This document shows positions 12,285 to 25,100 of a stretch of DNA of 64,000 nucleotides, one piece after another. Numbering within the stretch: the stretch's first letter is position 1; each line of letters begins with the position of its first letter. Source of the DNA: Tubiluchus corallicola (lineage: Eukaryota; Priapulida; Priapulimorpha; Priapulimorphida; Tubiluchidae); contig JAQGDQ010000170.1 in assembly GCA_030141605.1 (NCBI GenBank), positions 1-64,000 of the forward strand, read 5' to 3'. Made by a program: the position numbers and the translations under genes. The notes under the pieces are model-generated. The model was given only the letters and a program-made list of their open reading frames with translations, did no database searches and was not told the origin of the DNA.

Positions 12285-12775
12285 CTTAAAAGAACAAGTC
12301 ACTTAGTATGTTGAGTTTATTTTACTGTTATCACTTAAACTGTTTGTGGTGTGCTAAAGGAAAGAACAAGTCACTCAGTATGTTGGGTTTATTTTATTGT
12401 TGTCACTTAAACTGTTTGTGGTGTGCTAAAGGAAAGGTCAAGTCACTCAGTATGTTGAGTTTATTTTACTGTTATCACTTAAACTGTTTGTGGTGTGCTA
12501 AAGGAAAGAACAAGTCACTCAGTATGTTGGGGTTGTTTTACTGATATCACTTAAACTGTTTGTGGTGTGCTAAAGGAAAGAACAAGTCACTCAGTATGTT
12601 GGGGTTGTTTTACTGGTATCACTTAAACTGTTTGTGGTGTGCTAAAGGAAAGAACAAGTCACTTATTATGTTGAGTTTGTTTTACTGGTATCACTTAAAC
12701 TGTTTGTGGTGTGCTAAAGGAAGGAACAAGTCACTCAGTATGTTGGGTTGTTTTACTGTTATCACTTAAACTTAG
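12285..12775 (+). repeat. 72-bp tandem array, plus orientation
   Basis: About seven copies of the same 72-bp unit as at 10740-11640, in the opposite orientation (AGTATGTTGAGTTTATTTTA, then CTTAAACTGTTTGTGGTG). The two arrays could pair as arms of a long hairpin. Confidence 0.95.
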
Positions 12776-13466
12776 AAAAATATAACAAAGAAATTTGCAA
12801 AGAACTGCCTATAAAGCATAAACTTAGAATCCCCTACCTAGTTTTTCTGTACAGAAAGTTTCAGGCGTGGTGGTTGCCGCCTTTCATTTGAAAATTATGA
12901 CGTAACTGACGAGACTTCGTGACTTTTCGTAAGCGCTTCGTGGCTTTCCGTAAGCCGTGCGCTGCTTAAACAAATTCAAATTTCAGCAGTTTACTTAATG
13001 TTCACGCAAAAAATTACAAAATTAGCTATCTATCTTTTTGTAAAAACTTATTATACTCTTGATGAAGATTGACAGTGCGCTACTTTTCTTCAAGACGAAT
13101 GACGTCATTGGAAGAAGAACGGGCATTGAAAATGGGAGCGCCCAAACATAAAGTGATCGCGACTTTAAAGTGATTTTACTAATTACACGAGGCGCTTTTT
13201 GCACTTTTATTACTAAATCCTTCTAACATTTTTCGCGAACATTCAAATAAGTTATAACAAAAAAGAAATTACAGACGAAAGATTTTGTCGTATTACGAGC
13301 TAAAACGATGACGTCTGGGATGCGACGAAATGACGTCACTAGAGTTTTGATGCGTCATCTAGAAAGAAAATTAGAATCGAATCGAATTTGTGACTTTCGA
13401 ACCCGAATCGAATTCAGTTTTAAAGATTTAGGTTACGGTACATAAATTGTCTGGAGAATTAGCAAG

Positions 13467-13481
13467 TTATTATTATTATTA

Positions 13482-13563
<82 letters not shown>

Positions 13564-14110
13564 TTTTATTTCATATTTATTTCGTATAAAAATATACAGT
13601 TTACAAAGATAAAGATGTTAGTAAAACAGGTAATGCGATGTGAGTAAAGTAACATATCTACAGACATCAACTTTATAATAACCACACATTGTAGTTCCCT
13701 TGTAATTATATTACATTATGTTGTAAGAAGCTATAATAGATATCTTAAAACATAATCTTTAAATGAGTTCTTAACCTTTAATTTTACATTTTCGTTTAGA
13801 TCTACAGTACAACCATATTTAATCTTAAATTTACTCGACTGTTATTTACATAGTAGCATAGCTTTGGAATTCTCAATGTGCAAGAGTTTACAATTTTTCT
13901 CACAAAGTTTAATATTCGACTATCTATTAAATAATTCGCAGGCATTGTGCTACAAAAATACATTAACAATTTGATGCTTTCATTTTGTTTAAAATCGAAT
14001 ATTTTTCTATAAGCAGGGTTCCATTTTACCCTAATGGCATTAACTACATTGTTTGATATACCTCCAATTTCGCATCCGTATAATAAAATAAAATAAATCA
14101 TAAGTTGCTA
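13467..14110 (-). mobile_element. Non-LTR retrotransposon 3' end with AAAT/AAT tail
   Basis: A minus frame at 13802-14101 reads YGCEIGGISN, then NESIKLLMYFCSTMP, then YLIDSRILNF. This pattern is typical of the region just after the reverse transcriptase core in CR1/Jockey-like elements. It is followed by an untranslated stretch and a microsatellite tail, which on the plus strand is (TTA)n(TTTA)n at 13467-13565. 5' truncated. Confidence 0.7.
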
Positions 14111-14366
14111 ATTGTAAAGTCTTATTTAATTGTAAACGCCTTCCAATTATTTTAGGTTCGAATCGAATTCAGTTTTAATGATTTTCGAATAAATTTTCGA
14201 ATCAGATATCAAAAGCGTTCTCGTAAAGACTATGCACACTGTTTGATTTTGTTCTGCAGTAAAAACACTAATAATTTGTCTAGAAATTGCTCACAGAAAT
14301 TAGACCTAAGCTGAGCTGATTGCATGATGTTTCAAACGTTTTATGACAAAGAACGTTCAACGTATG

Positions 14367-14830
14367 GATAGAGGTACTTGACCTGGTGATGATTTACTCT
14401 GGACCTGACGTTGCTTCATTTTCTTTTTTGCTTCTTACGTTGGTTTGAGTTCTTGATTTATATGTAATTATTAGTTTTGTTTTTGATGAGTTTAAATTTT
14501 CCGTTTTGTTTGCTAATTTAAATTTTGCCTCTTCTCACTGCCAAATTTATTTGCTGTTTCTAAATTTAAACTCATTTGAACTTGTTGCCTCATTTTTTTG
14601 TTTTGTTAAGTTGCTGATTATTTTCATTTGTACATACCTTACTTGACAGGTCACTTAATTTTCTTCAGTTAGGATAGGGGGTGCTTGACTTGGTGACCCT
14701 TGGTCTTTTCGACACCCCGTCTCTTTTCCGTCTTTATTTTAGTTTTTAGCTTTTGTTTATGTTTATTTTGTAACATTCAGAGACAAATAAATTTTTTACT
14801 TACTTACTTTACTTACTTACTGAATCACAT
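14367..14830 (+). mobile_element. Retrotransposon 3' untranslated tail
   Basis: A non-coding stretch ends with GACAAATAAATTTTTTACTT and a short (ACTT)n run. That is the usual form of a non-LTR 3' end carrying a microsatellite tail. No coding part remains. Confidence 0.5.
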
Positions 14831-14930
14831 CCTTCCAATTATTTTAGGTTCGAATCGAATTCGAACTAAAAAGTCGGCCGAATCGAATTCGAACATTCGA
14901 TGCTCACTCGTATCAGATACTGTGCGTGCG

Positions 14931-15321
14931 CTAGCCCAATTATTGCAATAATGGTGGCAATCACCAGCCACCCAGCTCTATTCTTCTGTCTGATTAATGT
15001 ATTGGTTGACAACTCTTACTTTTGACGTCGTTACGGTGACGTACAAATCATCCATCAATTAAGTCAGCGGGAGATAATGCAGCCTTATTTAGCGACATTA
15101 TCATCAATATATATTCATTAAAACCATGAAAGCCAATGATCAAAAGCCTAGCGCCAACGTACATTAAATAGTGCACCAGTAGTAACGGCAAGTGACGTTA
15201 CTACAACAACCAGACGTCAACCACTGGAAGGTATTTATCATGAGCGATGCGCATTGTTAATTAATTTTATCGATTATTTATAACTGGTATCCTGACCGAG
15301 CCATTTCTGTCATTCTATACC
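14931..15321. other. Non-coding, unrecognised
   Basis: No exon or named repeat seen. Confidence 0.4.
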
Positions 15322-17040
15322 ATCATCACACCATAGAAACTAAACTACATATTTTGCCATCACTTACAGAACGTGTACTCTTTTATAATTCTGCATTGTG
15401 GACTGTCAAAGTTGTCCATAAGGATGAAATCATCATTCTCTATCATCATCACACCACAGAAACTAAACTACATATTTTGCCATCATCTACAGAACGTGTA
15501 CTCTTTTATAATTCTGCATTGTGGACAGTCAAAGTTGTCCATAGGGATGAAATCATCATTGTCTATCATCATCACACCACAGAAACTAAACTACATATTT
15601 TGCCATCACTTACAGAACGTGTACTCTTTTATAATTCTGCATTGTGGACAGTCAAAGTTGTCCATAGGGATGAAATCATCATTGTCTATCATCATCACAC
15701 CACAGAAACTAAACTACATATTTTGCCATCACTTGTAGAACCTGTTCTCTTATATAATTCTGCATTGTGGACAGTCAAAGTTGTCCATAAGGATGAAATC
15801 ATCATTGTCTATCATCATCACACCACAGAAACTAAACTACATATTTTGCCATCACTTGTAGAACGTGTACTCTTTTATAAATCTGAATTGTGGACAGTCA
15901 AAGTTGTCCATAAGAATGAAATCATCATTGTCTATCATCATCACACCACAGAAACTAAACTACATATTTTGCCATCACTTGTAGAACCTGTTCTCTTATA
16001 TAATTCTGCATTGTGGACAGTCAAAGTTGTCCATAAGAATGAAATCATCATTGTCTATCATCATCACACCACAGAAACTAAACTACATATTTTGCCATCA
16101 CTTACAGAACGTGTACTCTTTTATAATTCTGCATTGTGGACTGTCAAAGTTGTCCATAAGGATGAAATCATCATTCTCTATCATCATCACACCACAGAAA
16201 CTAAACTACATATTTTGCCATCACTTGTAGAACGTGTACTCTTTTATAAATCTGAATTGTGGACAGTCAAAGTTGTCCATAAGAATGAAATCATCATTGT
16301 CTATCATCATCACACCACAGAAACTAAACTACATATTTTGCCATCACTTACAGAACGTGTACTCTTTTATAATTCTGCATTGTGGACTGTCAAAGTTGTC
16401 CATAAGGATGAAATCATCATTCTCTATCATCATCACACCACAGAAACTAAACTACATATTTTGCCATCATCTACAGAACGTGTACTCTTATATAATTCTG
16501 AATTGTGGACAGTCAAAGTTGTCCAGAAGAATGAAATCATCATTGTCTATCATCATCACACCACAGAAACTAAACTACATATTTTGCCATCATCTACAGA
16601 ACGTGTACTCTTATATAATTCTGAATTGTGGACTGTCAAAGTTCTCCAGAATAATGAAATCAATGCTTTCCAAAGATGTCCGTACAGAAAGATGTTGGGC
16701 ATAAAATGGCCAAAGAAAATCTCACATCAAGATCTATATGATTCAACGAAGAAGAAGGAATGGAGTGAAGTCATACAGATGCGTCGGCTTAGATGCATTG
16801 GGCATGTCATTAGATTACCAAAGGACCCTCCACTTACTACAGCGTTACATCAATCACTAATACCTGGGAAGAAATCAAGCTAATCAAATATTTAGATGGT
16901 CTGAAGAAAGGTGTATTAAATACTCAACTTGACTTAAACAACATAGATACTTGGCATGTGGCATCAGACCAGGAGACATGGCATCAAATTATGAGTGGTG
17001 CTAGGTTGTATAAGAAGTACGTAAGATGACGAATCAGTGG
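15322..17040 (+). mobile_element. Reverse-transcriptase C-terminal fragment with 123-bp in-frame array
   Basis: The open frame (15354-16883) holds about eleven copies of a 41-codon unit, for example LPSLTERVLFYNSALWTVKV. The last unit runs into FQRCPYRKMLGIKWPKKISH, then MRRLRCIGHVIRLP. These are the classic residues after the reverse transcriptase domain of RTE/Jockey-type elements (VLLYGSETW.., ..RRLRWLGHVLRMP). The array therefore multiplies the stretch around the YNSELW motif. The upstream catalytic domain with YADD is missing, so this is a dead 5'-truncated element. Further C-terminal sequence is broken by stops after 16883 and ends near 17040. Confidence 0.85.
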
Positions 17041-17089
17041 CAGTAGGATTATTTTGACTAATAACATCCTTTTTTCTAAACATCTATTG

Positions 17090-18810
17090 TAGACATCGAG
17101 CCTCTTCCTTTATTAGAGCATCCCACTGTTTCCTGTCTGTAACTAAAATTATCAAGTCCTATGATGCTCTTATCAAAGTTTGCTCTCAGTTGTTGTAGTT
17201 CTTGATATCCAAGTTGCCTGTAGGTCGTTTAGCAGGTTTCAGTGCCTCCTTTAATGTTAATCTTACTGACGTTGTTTCTGGCAATCTCATTAAATATCCT
17301 ACCCATCTTAGTCTTCTGATTTTAGTGCTCCAAAGTTCTTCCTTGGTTCTGTTTAATGTTAATCTTACTGGTGTTGTTTCTGGCAATCTCATTAAATATC
17401 CTACCCATCTTAGTCTTCTGATTTTAGTGCTCCAATGTTCTACTTTGATTCTCTTTAATGCTAATCTTACTGGTGTTGTTTCTGGCAATCTCATTACATG
17501 TCCTACCCATCTTAGTCTTCTGATTCTGATTTTAGTGCTCCAATGTTCTTCCTTGGTTCTCTTTAATGTTAATCTTACTGGTGTTGTTTCTGGCAATCTC
17601 ATTAAATGTCCTACCCATCTTAGTCTTCTGATTTTAGTGCTCCAATGTTCTACTTTGATTCTCTTTAATGCTAATCTTACTGGTGTTGTTTCTGGCAATC
17701 TCATTAAATGTCCTACCCATCTTAGTCTTCTGATTCTGATTTTAGTGCTCCAAAGTTCTTCCTTGGTTCTCTTTAATGTTAATCTTACTGGTGTTGTTTC
17801 TGGCAATCTCATTAAATGTCCTACCCATCTTAGTCTTCTGATTCTGATTTTAGTGCTCCAAAGTTCTTCCTTGGTTCTCTTTAATGTTAATCTTACTGGT
17901 GTTGTTTCTGGCAATCTCATTAAATGTCCTACCCATCTTAGTCTTCTGATTCTAATTTTAGTGTTCCAAAGTTCTTCCTTGGTTCTCTTTAATGTTAATC
18001 TTACTGGTGTTGTTTCTGGCAATCTCTAAATGTCCTACCCATCTTAGTCTTCTGATTCTAATTTTAGTGCTCCAAAGTTCTTCCTTGGTTCTCTTTAATG
18101 TTAATCTTACTGGTGTTGTTTCTGGCAATCTCATTAAATGTCCTACCCATCTTAGTCTTCTGATTCTGATTTTAGTGCTCCAAAAATCTCCTTTGGTTCT
18201 GTTTAATGTTAATCTTACTGGTGTTGCTTCTGGCAATCTCATTAAATGTCCTACCCATCTTAGTCTTCTGATTCTAATTTTAGTGCTCCAAAGTTCTTCT
18301 TGGTTCTCTTTAATGTTAATCTTACTGGTGTTGTTTCTGGCAATCTCATTAAATGTCCTACCCATCTTAGTCTTCTGATTCTAATTTTAGTGCTCCAAAG
18401 TTCTTCCTTGGTTCTCTTTAATGTTAATCTTACTGGTGTTGTTTCTGGCAATGTCATTAAATGTCCTACCCATCTTAGTCTTCTGATTCTAATTTCAGTG
18501 CTCCAAAGTTCTTCCTTGGTTCTCTTTAATGTTAATCTTACTGGTGTTGCTTCTGGCAATCTCATTAAATGTCCTACCCATCTTAGTCTTCTGATTTTAG
18601 TGCTCCAAAGATCTTCTTTGATTCTGTTATGCAGCTGCTCATTTGAAATGATGTACGGCCATTTTATTTTTAAGATTTTCCTGGGTAAGCCTCTGTGGAA
18701 CACATTTGTTTATGCTTTCTGGGTTGCTGTTAAGCCCCACATTTCACTATTGTACATGAAGATACTAGTTACATATGTACTGAAGAATATGTTATTTTAT
18801 TTAATGTGAT
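17090..18810 (-). mobile_element. Reverse-transcriptase C-terminal fragment with 102/108-bp array
   Basis: Read on the minus strand from 18810: YNSEMWGLTATQKA, FHRGLPRKILKIKWPYIISN, then about thirteen copies of a 34-36 codon unit containing RRLRWVGHLMRLPETTPVRL, then a unique C-terminal end at 17186. This is the same domain as the plus-strand fragment at 15322-17040, but here the array multiplies the next segment along. One copy (near 18020) has a frame-breaking deletion and another (near 18300) is short, so the frame is split. No catalytic core. Confidence 0.85.
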
Positions 18811-19309
18811 TTTTATTCTAGCTCTCTTTGTCTAACTAATGGATAGACGGCGGGCAGTGATCTGTTTGAGGATTTAGTTCCCTGCTGTCACCCATGGCAC
18901 ACAGTGGTGGGCACCACTACCGTATTGATCATGGCTGCATAATTTGACCGTTTACATTTACTCGTGTATAAAATGTATATGTATATGTGCCTAATGAATA
19001 ATAAGTAAATAACTATAATATAATGATAGTATAACAAAAAGTCGTTATATGTTAAATCAAAATAACTATGTAAATTCATTATTTTCATTTCAAATATTTT
19101 CTACTACTATCTACATAACACATGTACAGAGTACTCTATTCTTCCACCTCTTCAATAAGCTCGGAAAGACTAAGTGGTTAAATAATGAGTTCATATCACA
19201 ATAACAATCCCAATGTGACTGAATGCAGGCCACGTATTGCTGTTTTTTTCTTCTAATCAGATGAAGAAAGTGGAAAATATTTGTGGGTCAATTAACGTTT
19301 TCACAGTTT
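18811..19309. other. Non-coding, unrecognised
   Basis: AT-rich flank of the retrotransposon fragment; nothing recognised. Confidence 0.4.
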
Positions 19310-19660
19310 AGTTGTGCGCAAGCGCAATTGCTGTAAGTGAAAGGTTAAGTGTACCACAGCAATGCGTTTTAACTACAACCGTTACGTGACGTGTGTGGTT
19401 AAAGCAAAGCCGTCGGCCGCATTAGTTCAGTAAGGCCAGTTATTTTATGTGGACTTTACTTTGTTATGCATTAGTCTGTGCGATGAGTGATTTACCTAGC
19501 AGGATCTTACTTGGGAACAAGAAAAAAGCGAACTAGGTAAGGTTCTAGCTAGCTGTTAAAATTGTTACTATTACAACAGCATGGACTGCGAGGCGTTGTC
19601 AAGTGTACAAAAATACGTTATCTGGTACTCTTAACCTTTGACCTTTTCACGATCAACATC
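19310..19660 (+). mobile_element. MITE, copy 1 of a family also at 39005-39330
   Basis: Shares GAACTAGGTAAGGTTCTAGC, GCGAGGCGTTGTCAAGTGTA and the ends GGTTAAGTGTACCACAGCAA and AACCTTTGACCTTTTCACGA with an inverted copy at 39005-39330. No coding capacity. Confidence 0.7.
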
Positions 19661-19817
19661 AATCGCTGGAACTCTTTTGATAATAACTAATAATTATGGT
19701 GAGTGAGTTCAACGAGGTTTAGTACCTAATTAACAGTATTATCATCAACAAATGATAAATGTATCAAAGTTTTAACTTTAAGAGCGCAAGTACAAGTTTC
19801 ACAGACATTCGAATACG

Positions 19818-20335
19818 TTAAAGAAAAACCGGACCCAATCTTAAACTACAGCTTAAAATTAACTATCTAATCTATAAAATATTGAAGGGAATATGCAGTT
19901 TTTTTTCAAGAATGATTTGTGTGAAAGAATTATTACCTCGCGAGGTTAGTTCATCGCTGTTACATTCATTTTGTCACTCGATAGTTAGACAGGCACAGGC
20001 AAGTACATCTCGGAATCGTGTTGCACAAAACAGGTGCTGCTGCACCTCTCAGTTTAGAAGTGTTCAGTTGTGACGTAGTACACATGCTCGAGCGCTCAAG
20101 CGTGAGGTATAGTGGTAAATTTAAATTAGTATTTTAGACTTTTACCAAGCTTTTGTGAATCACGCTGAATGTTATACAGTAGCACTGTACTTCAGTTTAC
20201 GCTCTTGCGAGCACGTGCAACACGCTCTCGGAAGGTTTGAAAGCCATTTTCATTTCTGATGTCATCACTAGCTGCGCTCCTCAGCAGTTAATTAAGTTTT
20301 TTAATTATTTGATTACCAGATAGAAACACTTTGGC
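19818..20335 (+). mobile_element. TTAA-family MITE, 3' truncated
   Basis: TTAA then AAGAAAAACCGGACCCAATC at the left end. The body continues with CAACACGCTCTCGGAA and GATGTCATCAC, as in the copies at 28456, 55201 and 61335. No matching right terminus was found. Confidence 0.7.
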
Positions 20336-21319
20336 ATCACTCCCTGATGTAGGTGCTTGCACAAGATCCACAAAAGTAAAAAACCAGTAAGCCGTATTTT
20401 TGCTTAGATAAACTGCAATCTAAACTACGGCAGAAAATACCCGAAAGCAAAACTTCAACTTCTTACTAATTAAATTAGCTACACCACAGCACCCAGAGAG
20501 CACCACCCTTAGCAGCACCGATTTTGACTGCACCTCATTCGTCGTATGTTACAGTCAGAGATTCACAAGGCTGCAAAAAATGTGACCGAGAAACAGAACG
20601 TCACACATTTACATTGTTCAAATACTAGCAGTTATACTAGCAAAGGCTACTGCAAAAAATCTACATATATATCCATTCTAATCAATAATGCGCAAACATC
20701 CTACATAGTGTTCAGTTATTTACCGAGAAGTGGCATAGCAGTGCCTAGTTTTTTGTTAAAACTGCTGTGTTTACCTGTCTTGAGGACAGATTTCTTTTAT
20801 TTAGACTTCTATGTGCCTAATGTCTACAACAGACATAAAGGGATATGATGACAATGATGATGATGATGACTACAAATATAATGCACTCCTGAATTGCAGA
20901 GGAAAAAAATGCAAGGCGCAAAATGCGCCCAAGTTAAAATGCAGGACAATCGTGTGGTCTTACGTCATAATTTTGTTGTCTTCGCGGCGTGCAAGGTGGA
21001 TTGACAAACCAAAGTTTGGATTTAATAAACAGCAGATTTCACTCGGTTGAAGCACTATACAGTCTGTTCCAGCAATAGTGACCACAATGAATGCCTGAAT
21101 TTAATATCCGTGGATTTATTAAGCGAATTCTACTGTAGTTGCAGTCTGAATTCTTGCACAATGAAATCACAAAAAAAGTTTATCCAATAACAGCATTTTG
21201 AAAACACGGAGGATTTCGAATTACCCTAAACGCAGAGCAATATACAGAATTGCAAAAAACTCGTGGTTAAACCAAATTTAACATAAATCTTCTCTACTTT
21301 CATACTTTACCTATCAAAA
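20336..21319. other. Non-coding; diverged repeat
   Basis: The 100-codon frame at 20546-20848 shares INNAQTSYIVF with an inverted copy near 9230-9330. Its end (FFYLDFYVPNVYN) resembles FFFLEFCLPNVYN on the minus strand near 53460. I read these as pieces of one dispersed repeat. Confidence 0.45.
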
Positions 21320-21334
21320 ACTGGTATACGTGTG

Positions 21335-21935
21335 CTTGCAAACCAAAACCATCCATAAGTTGGCGTAGTAAAAACTACGTTATGATGCTTCAAAGTAGAA
21401 TGCACCAAAAATTTGGCCAAATGTCAATTTTTGTATTTTATAAAACCAATGGTAAATATATTGGACTTTTATATCCTAACATCAAATTATCGAGAAAATG
21501 TAATCGAATCATATAATCCCGTATCCACTTTTCAGGCTAGAAACTAGTAACGCAATTGTGAAAAACTTTCAAACTCCGATTGTAGCTCGTGGAAACAGTC
21601 AATTTGCTTGGTGTTTTTTCTGTCGCCAAGCCCAGATCTTTGCCAGGAAGAGCCATCTACTGGATTTAAACATAACTTCAGTGTGTTTTTGCAAAGTCCA
21701 TAGCAACCAACATTTGTGCGGTTGCTAAGTGTTTTGTAGAGACACGACAAAAAACAATGGCTAACTTTAACAGTGATTTTCTAAAGGTTATGTTTTTCAC
21801 TGCATAGCCTGCACCTCAACTTCAACGTGGATTATCTCAGCTTAGAAATAACACAGAGCGATGAACTTGGTGTCAAAATGATCTTCATGAAATTGAGATT
21901 CAGGATATGTGAATAAGTACAAAAACTTAATTGTC
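21335..21935. mobile_element. MITE (CAAAACCATCCATAAGT family), copy 1
   Basis: One end carries TGCAAACCAAAACCATCCAT. The interior includes GTAGTAAAAACTACGTTATG and GATTATCTCAGCTTAGAAAT. Inverted copies lie at about 27260-27955 and 52225-52885, with a fragment near 36140-36215. Copy length is about 600-690 bp and no protein is encoded. Confidence 0.7.
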
Positions 21936-22197
21936 GACTTGTGAACGATTTTGCTGTATAAGCACACACATACATATACATTAACTGCATATATAACTGC
22001 TGGATCTATAACTAGCAGGTTTTTACTGCAGCCTATTCAGCTAATTTCATCATCAGATTTTAATAATTTAAAACATGGCATAAAAAATTCCAGATGGCAA
22101 AATGTTTCAAACATTGCCGCCATGTTTCCCCCTAGTAATAACTGTAACAATGCAAATAAAGTTATAGAAGATTCCACTGCACTCATTTTCATAGCAA

Positions 22198-25100
22198 TCA
22201 CGTTAGATGGTAGCGTTCATCATGCGTTTCAAAAAACTCCCTCATAGAAGCACACCTTGGATTAGTGCACCGAGGACATCTTAGCCGTAGTTGAGAGGAA
22301 CAAGTCCGGTTTGCGACCAGATGAGTTTTTACGAGATCAGCCAGTGTCTGAAAGTACACAAACGTTCATTTCTCTAAAGGGACCATCCACAAGTCCTATT
22401 TGCTACCAGATGCTACCTTACGTTATAATAGAGTTATCATATTAGTTAGTTTTAAGATCATATTAGATGGTTTTTAGATATGTCACATACTAGAAGGTTT
22501 TACTAACTCTTTAATTCCTACTGCTCTCTTTATGGCACCTCTATCCATGTTTTATTTGAAAAACATTAACACTTTAGCTGTATAAGTTAGGACAGCTTTA
22601 CGTCGTGTATTAGCTATTCCCTGTAATTCGCAATTGTATTTCTGGCAACGACCCGTATGTAAAAATTGTACCTAAATGAACATCAAAGTCGTATAAACGT
22701 ACATAAATTTATTAACAAGTTTTAACTTTTTAAAGGAAAACCGGACGATTGTGTAAACATTAGTTCAGAATCAAGAATGCTCTATAATATTGAAAACTAC
22801 AATAGCTTCTGTGTAGCTTTGAATAACTATAAAATCAAAGCTTAGATTAAATAATAATTACTTCAAATACTTAAATTTTGTTAAACTTTCAAAGCTGCGC
22901 GCGACTCAGTGAATCTACTAAGATTGGCAACGGCACTTTTTTGTCACATTCGTGTGGCCGACAAATAGAAGGCGGTATACCGTTATAAGCGTGATCGTGA
23001 ACTGCAGTGTTAGTTTCTGACTTCATATGATGTAGAGCCCATTTTCATGACATCACGCGTTCAAACAGTACTGTAACACTTACGCAAACATGCTAGACGC
23101 GCAAGAAAAGATGCCCGCCATTGCACAAACTGTGGTTAGTTTCTGACGTAAGCAATAGCTGTGTTTGATTGCCGTTAATTAACTTTCCAAAGTAATTATT
23201 CAAATATAAGAAACAATTGCCAACTTTCATAGGCAAGAAAATGTATATTTTGGACAGTAAATTAAAATGAGATTAAGTTTAAACAATCGTCCGGTTTTCC
23301 TTTAAGTATAAAGCCTGCCAAGCTAATCTTCAAAACAAGAACTCCAAAAACTAAATGATTTAAAAAGAAGAAAAACTCACCTGAACAAAGATGGGATTTA
23401 TATTTAGCGATGCGGATCGTTTGACGTCTGCACCAACCTGAAAATGAACACAGAAGACATATCAGACTGAACAAAGAATGAAACAAACAAAAAACTGAAA
23501 CTAACAAATTACACGACAAAAATGTTCTATGTGAGAAAAAGCCAACTATGGAACAACATTAGCTCCTTGCTGCATTTTGCTTGGACACATGAAAAACTGC
23601 TCTCACTAAGCAGAGATTATGTTATATTTGATAATTTTTGTAGGTTTCTACTCCTCACACAATGGATTTTCAAGCAAAATTATATAGGAAATGCATTTGC
23701 TTATCTTAGGCAAATTAAAAATCAATTTTTGATGAATAAATTAAAGAAATGATTGCAGTAACTGCATTGTTTGCACTTGTAACAATGTTGTGAAAGTCAT
23801 GTATGAAGTGGAAGTTGAACACTTGTAGAAAACGAATGAACACTATATTACATATCTGCACAAAAACTGAAACACGTTTATTATACTACATAGACATATG
23901 TAAAATGACTGCTAAACTACACACTGATGACCAGAGTGTCCTGCACTGATCACCAAGATTTAGACAGTGGCTAGAAGTGAAATCTAGCCAGTATATATAG
24001 GTAGAGAACTATGCAAAACTTGGCTTCACAAATACCATTACAGTAAAAATAGGGGGAGATCCAGCGAGTATGCATATTCACTGGACCGAGCAATTGTACT
24101 AGGGGTGAGTTTAACTAGTAAAATGTTAAAGTGATTAATCAATAGATGGCAGCACCTAAAATATACAGTTACAACTTTCACAAATGTGCAGTATCACTTG
24201 TGTGAAACTGGCTGATGCAGAAAATTTTAACTATCCAGACGCAACAGTCTGATAAAGTTTGCTCTCAAATCTACTCTGTTTTTAAAAGAAATTCCTATTA
24301 AAATTTGAAACAAACTTAATTTGTCCTTGGCTGATCGGTTGGTCTTTCCCGGAATAGCAGCAGAACACTGCACAGCTTGAGTTGTAGCAAGCAGGCGATC
24401 AGTAAAATTGTGCGTGCGATCAAGCTAGTCTACACCAGACTAAACTACTCAATAGGCTAATTTGGAGTGTCTGAAAGGGTGTTTTTCTTACTTTCATCCA
24501 ATTACGTCACTCATAAATGTCTAAACAAATAACATGATTGGATAACCGAGATTCTCCTGAATAGAACATTACCTCATTTTGTAATCATTTAGTCATGTCT
24601 GTGCTCATACAGTAGCAGAAACGTTAAGAGTCTTGTAAGACGTATTTTTAATGGTGAGGTTCTGAAGGAGTTGAAGCTATGGAATGCAATGATAACTCTT
24701 TAGAAAAGTGCAACATAGACAAAATTATAAACCAGCACGTTACTAATATTTCTATGTATACATTTGTGTGTCAGCACGTGTACTAGTTCTGTAATTTTTT
24801 TTTCTATATAATTTTGTGTATTGCATTGAACTATAAGTTCGAAATGAATGCCACGAATTTAAATAAAATAAATAAATTGAGAAAAAAAACATAATATACA
24901 ATTTATATACATATAAATTCATAAACAATTCATATTAGCTAAAGAATTATTCAAAATAAATTATAAGTAATTCAAAATTGAAATTTTAAGTTATTACATT
25001 AAATTTTGAATTAATGCAATATGGTGAACATTGTAATCTTAATAAATTATAAATAAATAAATTAATGTTACAAAACCATAATTAATTAACTTTTGATACC

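Larger units (their letters stand above)
9925..13260. mobile_element. Composite fold-back element with two inverted 72-bp arrays
   Basis: Order seen: a plus-oriented end (9925-10430) with one degenerate array unit followed by a flank containing CAGGCGTGG..GTTGCCGCC; an inverted flank (10440-10740); a minus-oriented array (10740-11640); a unique spacer (11641-12280); a plus-oriented array (12285-12775); and a plus-oriented flank (12776-13260). Flank words shared by all three flanks include TTTGCAAAGAACTG and GCGTGG (or their complements). No transposase frame is visible. Inferred: a Foldback-type element, possibly with one end duplicated. Confidence 0.75.
13378..14930. mobile_element. TTCGAATCGAATTC-type MITE interrupted by retrotransposon tails
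   Basis: Pieces rich in TTCGAATCGAATTC lie at about 13378-13430, 14150-14230 and 14845-14930. They match an apparently uninterrupted copy at 61815-62155. Between them lie two retrotransposon 3' ends. A 32-bp direct repeat starting CCTTCCAATTATTTTAGG occurs at 14139-14170 and 14831-14862 and brackets the second insertion. It could be a target duplication or two element ends. Confidence 0.6.

Noticed and set aside
15354-16883. A 509-codon repeat protein as a host gene
   Set aside because: The unit and the C-terminus are recognisable retrotransposon reverse-transcriptase tail sequence.
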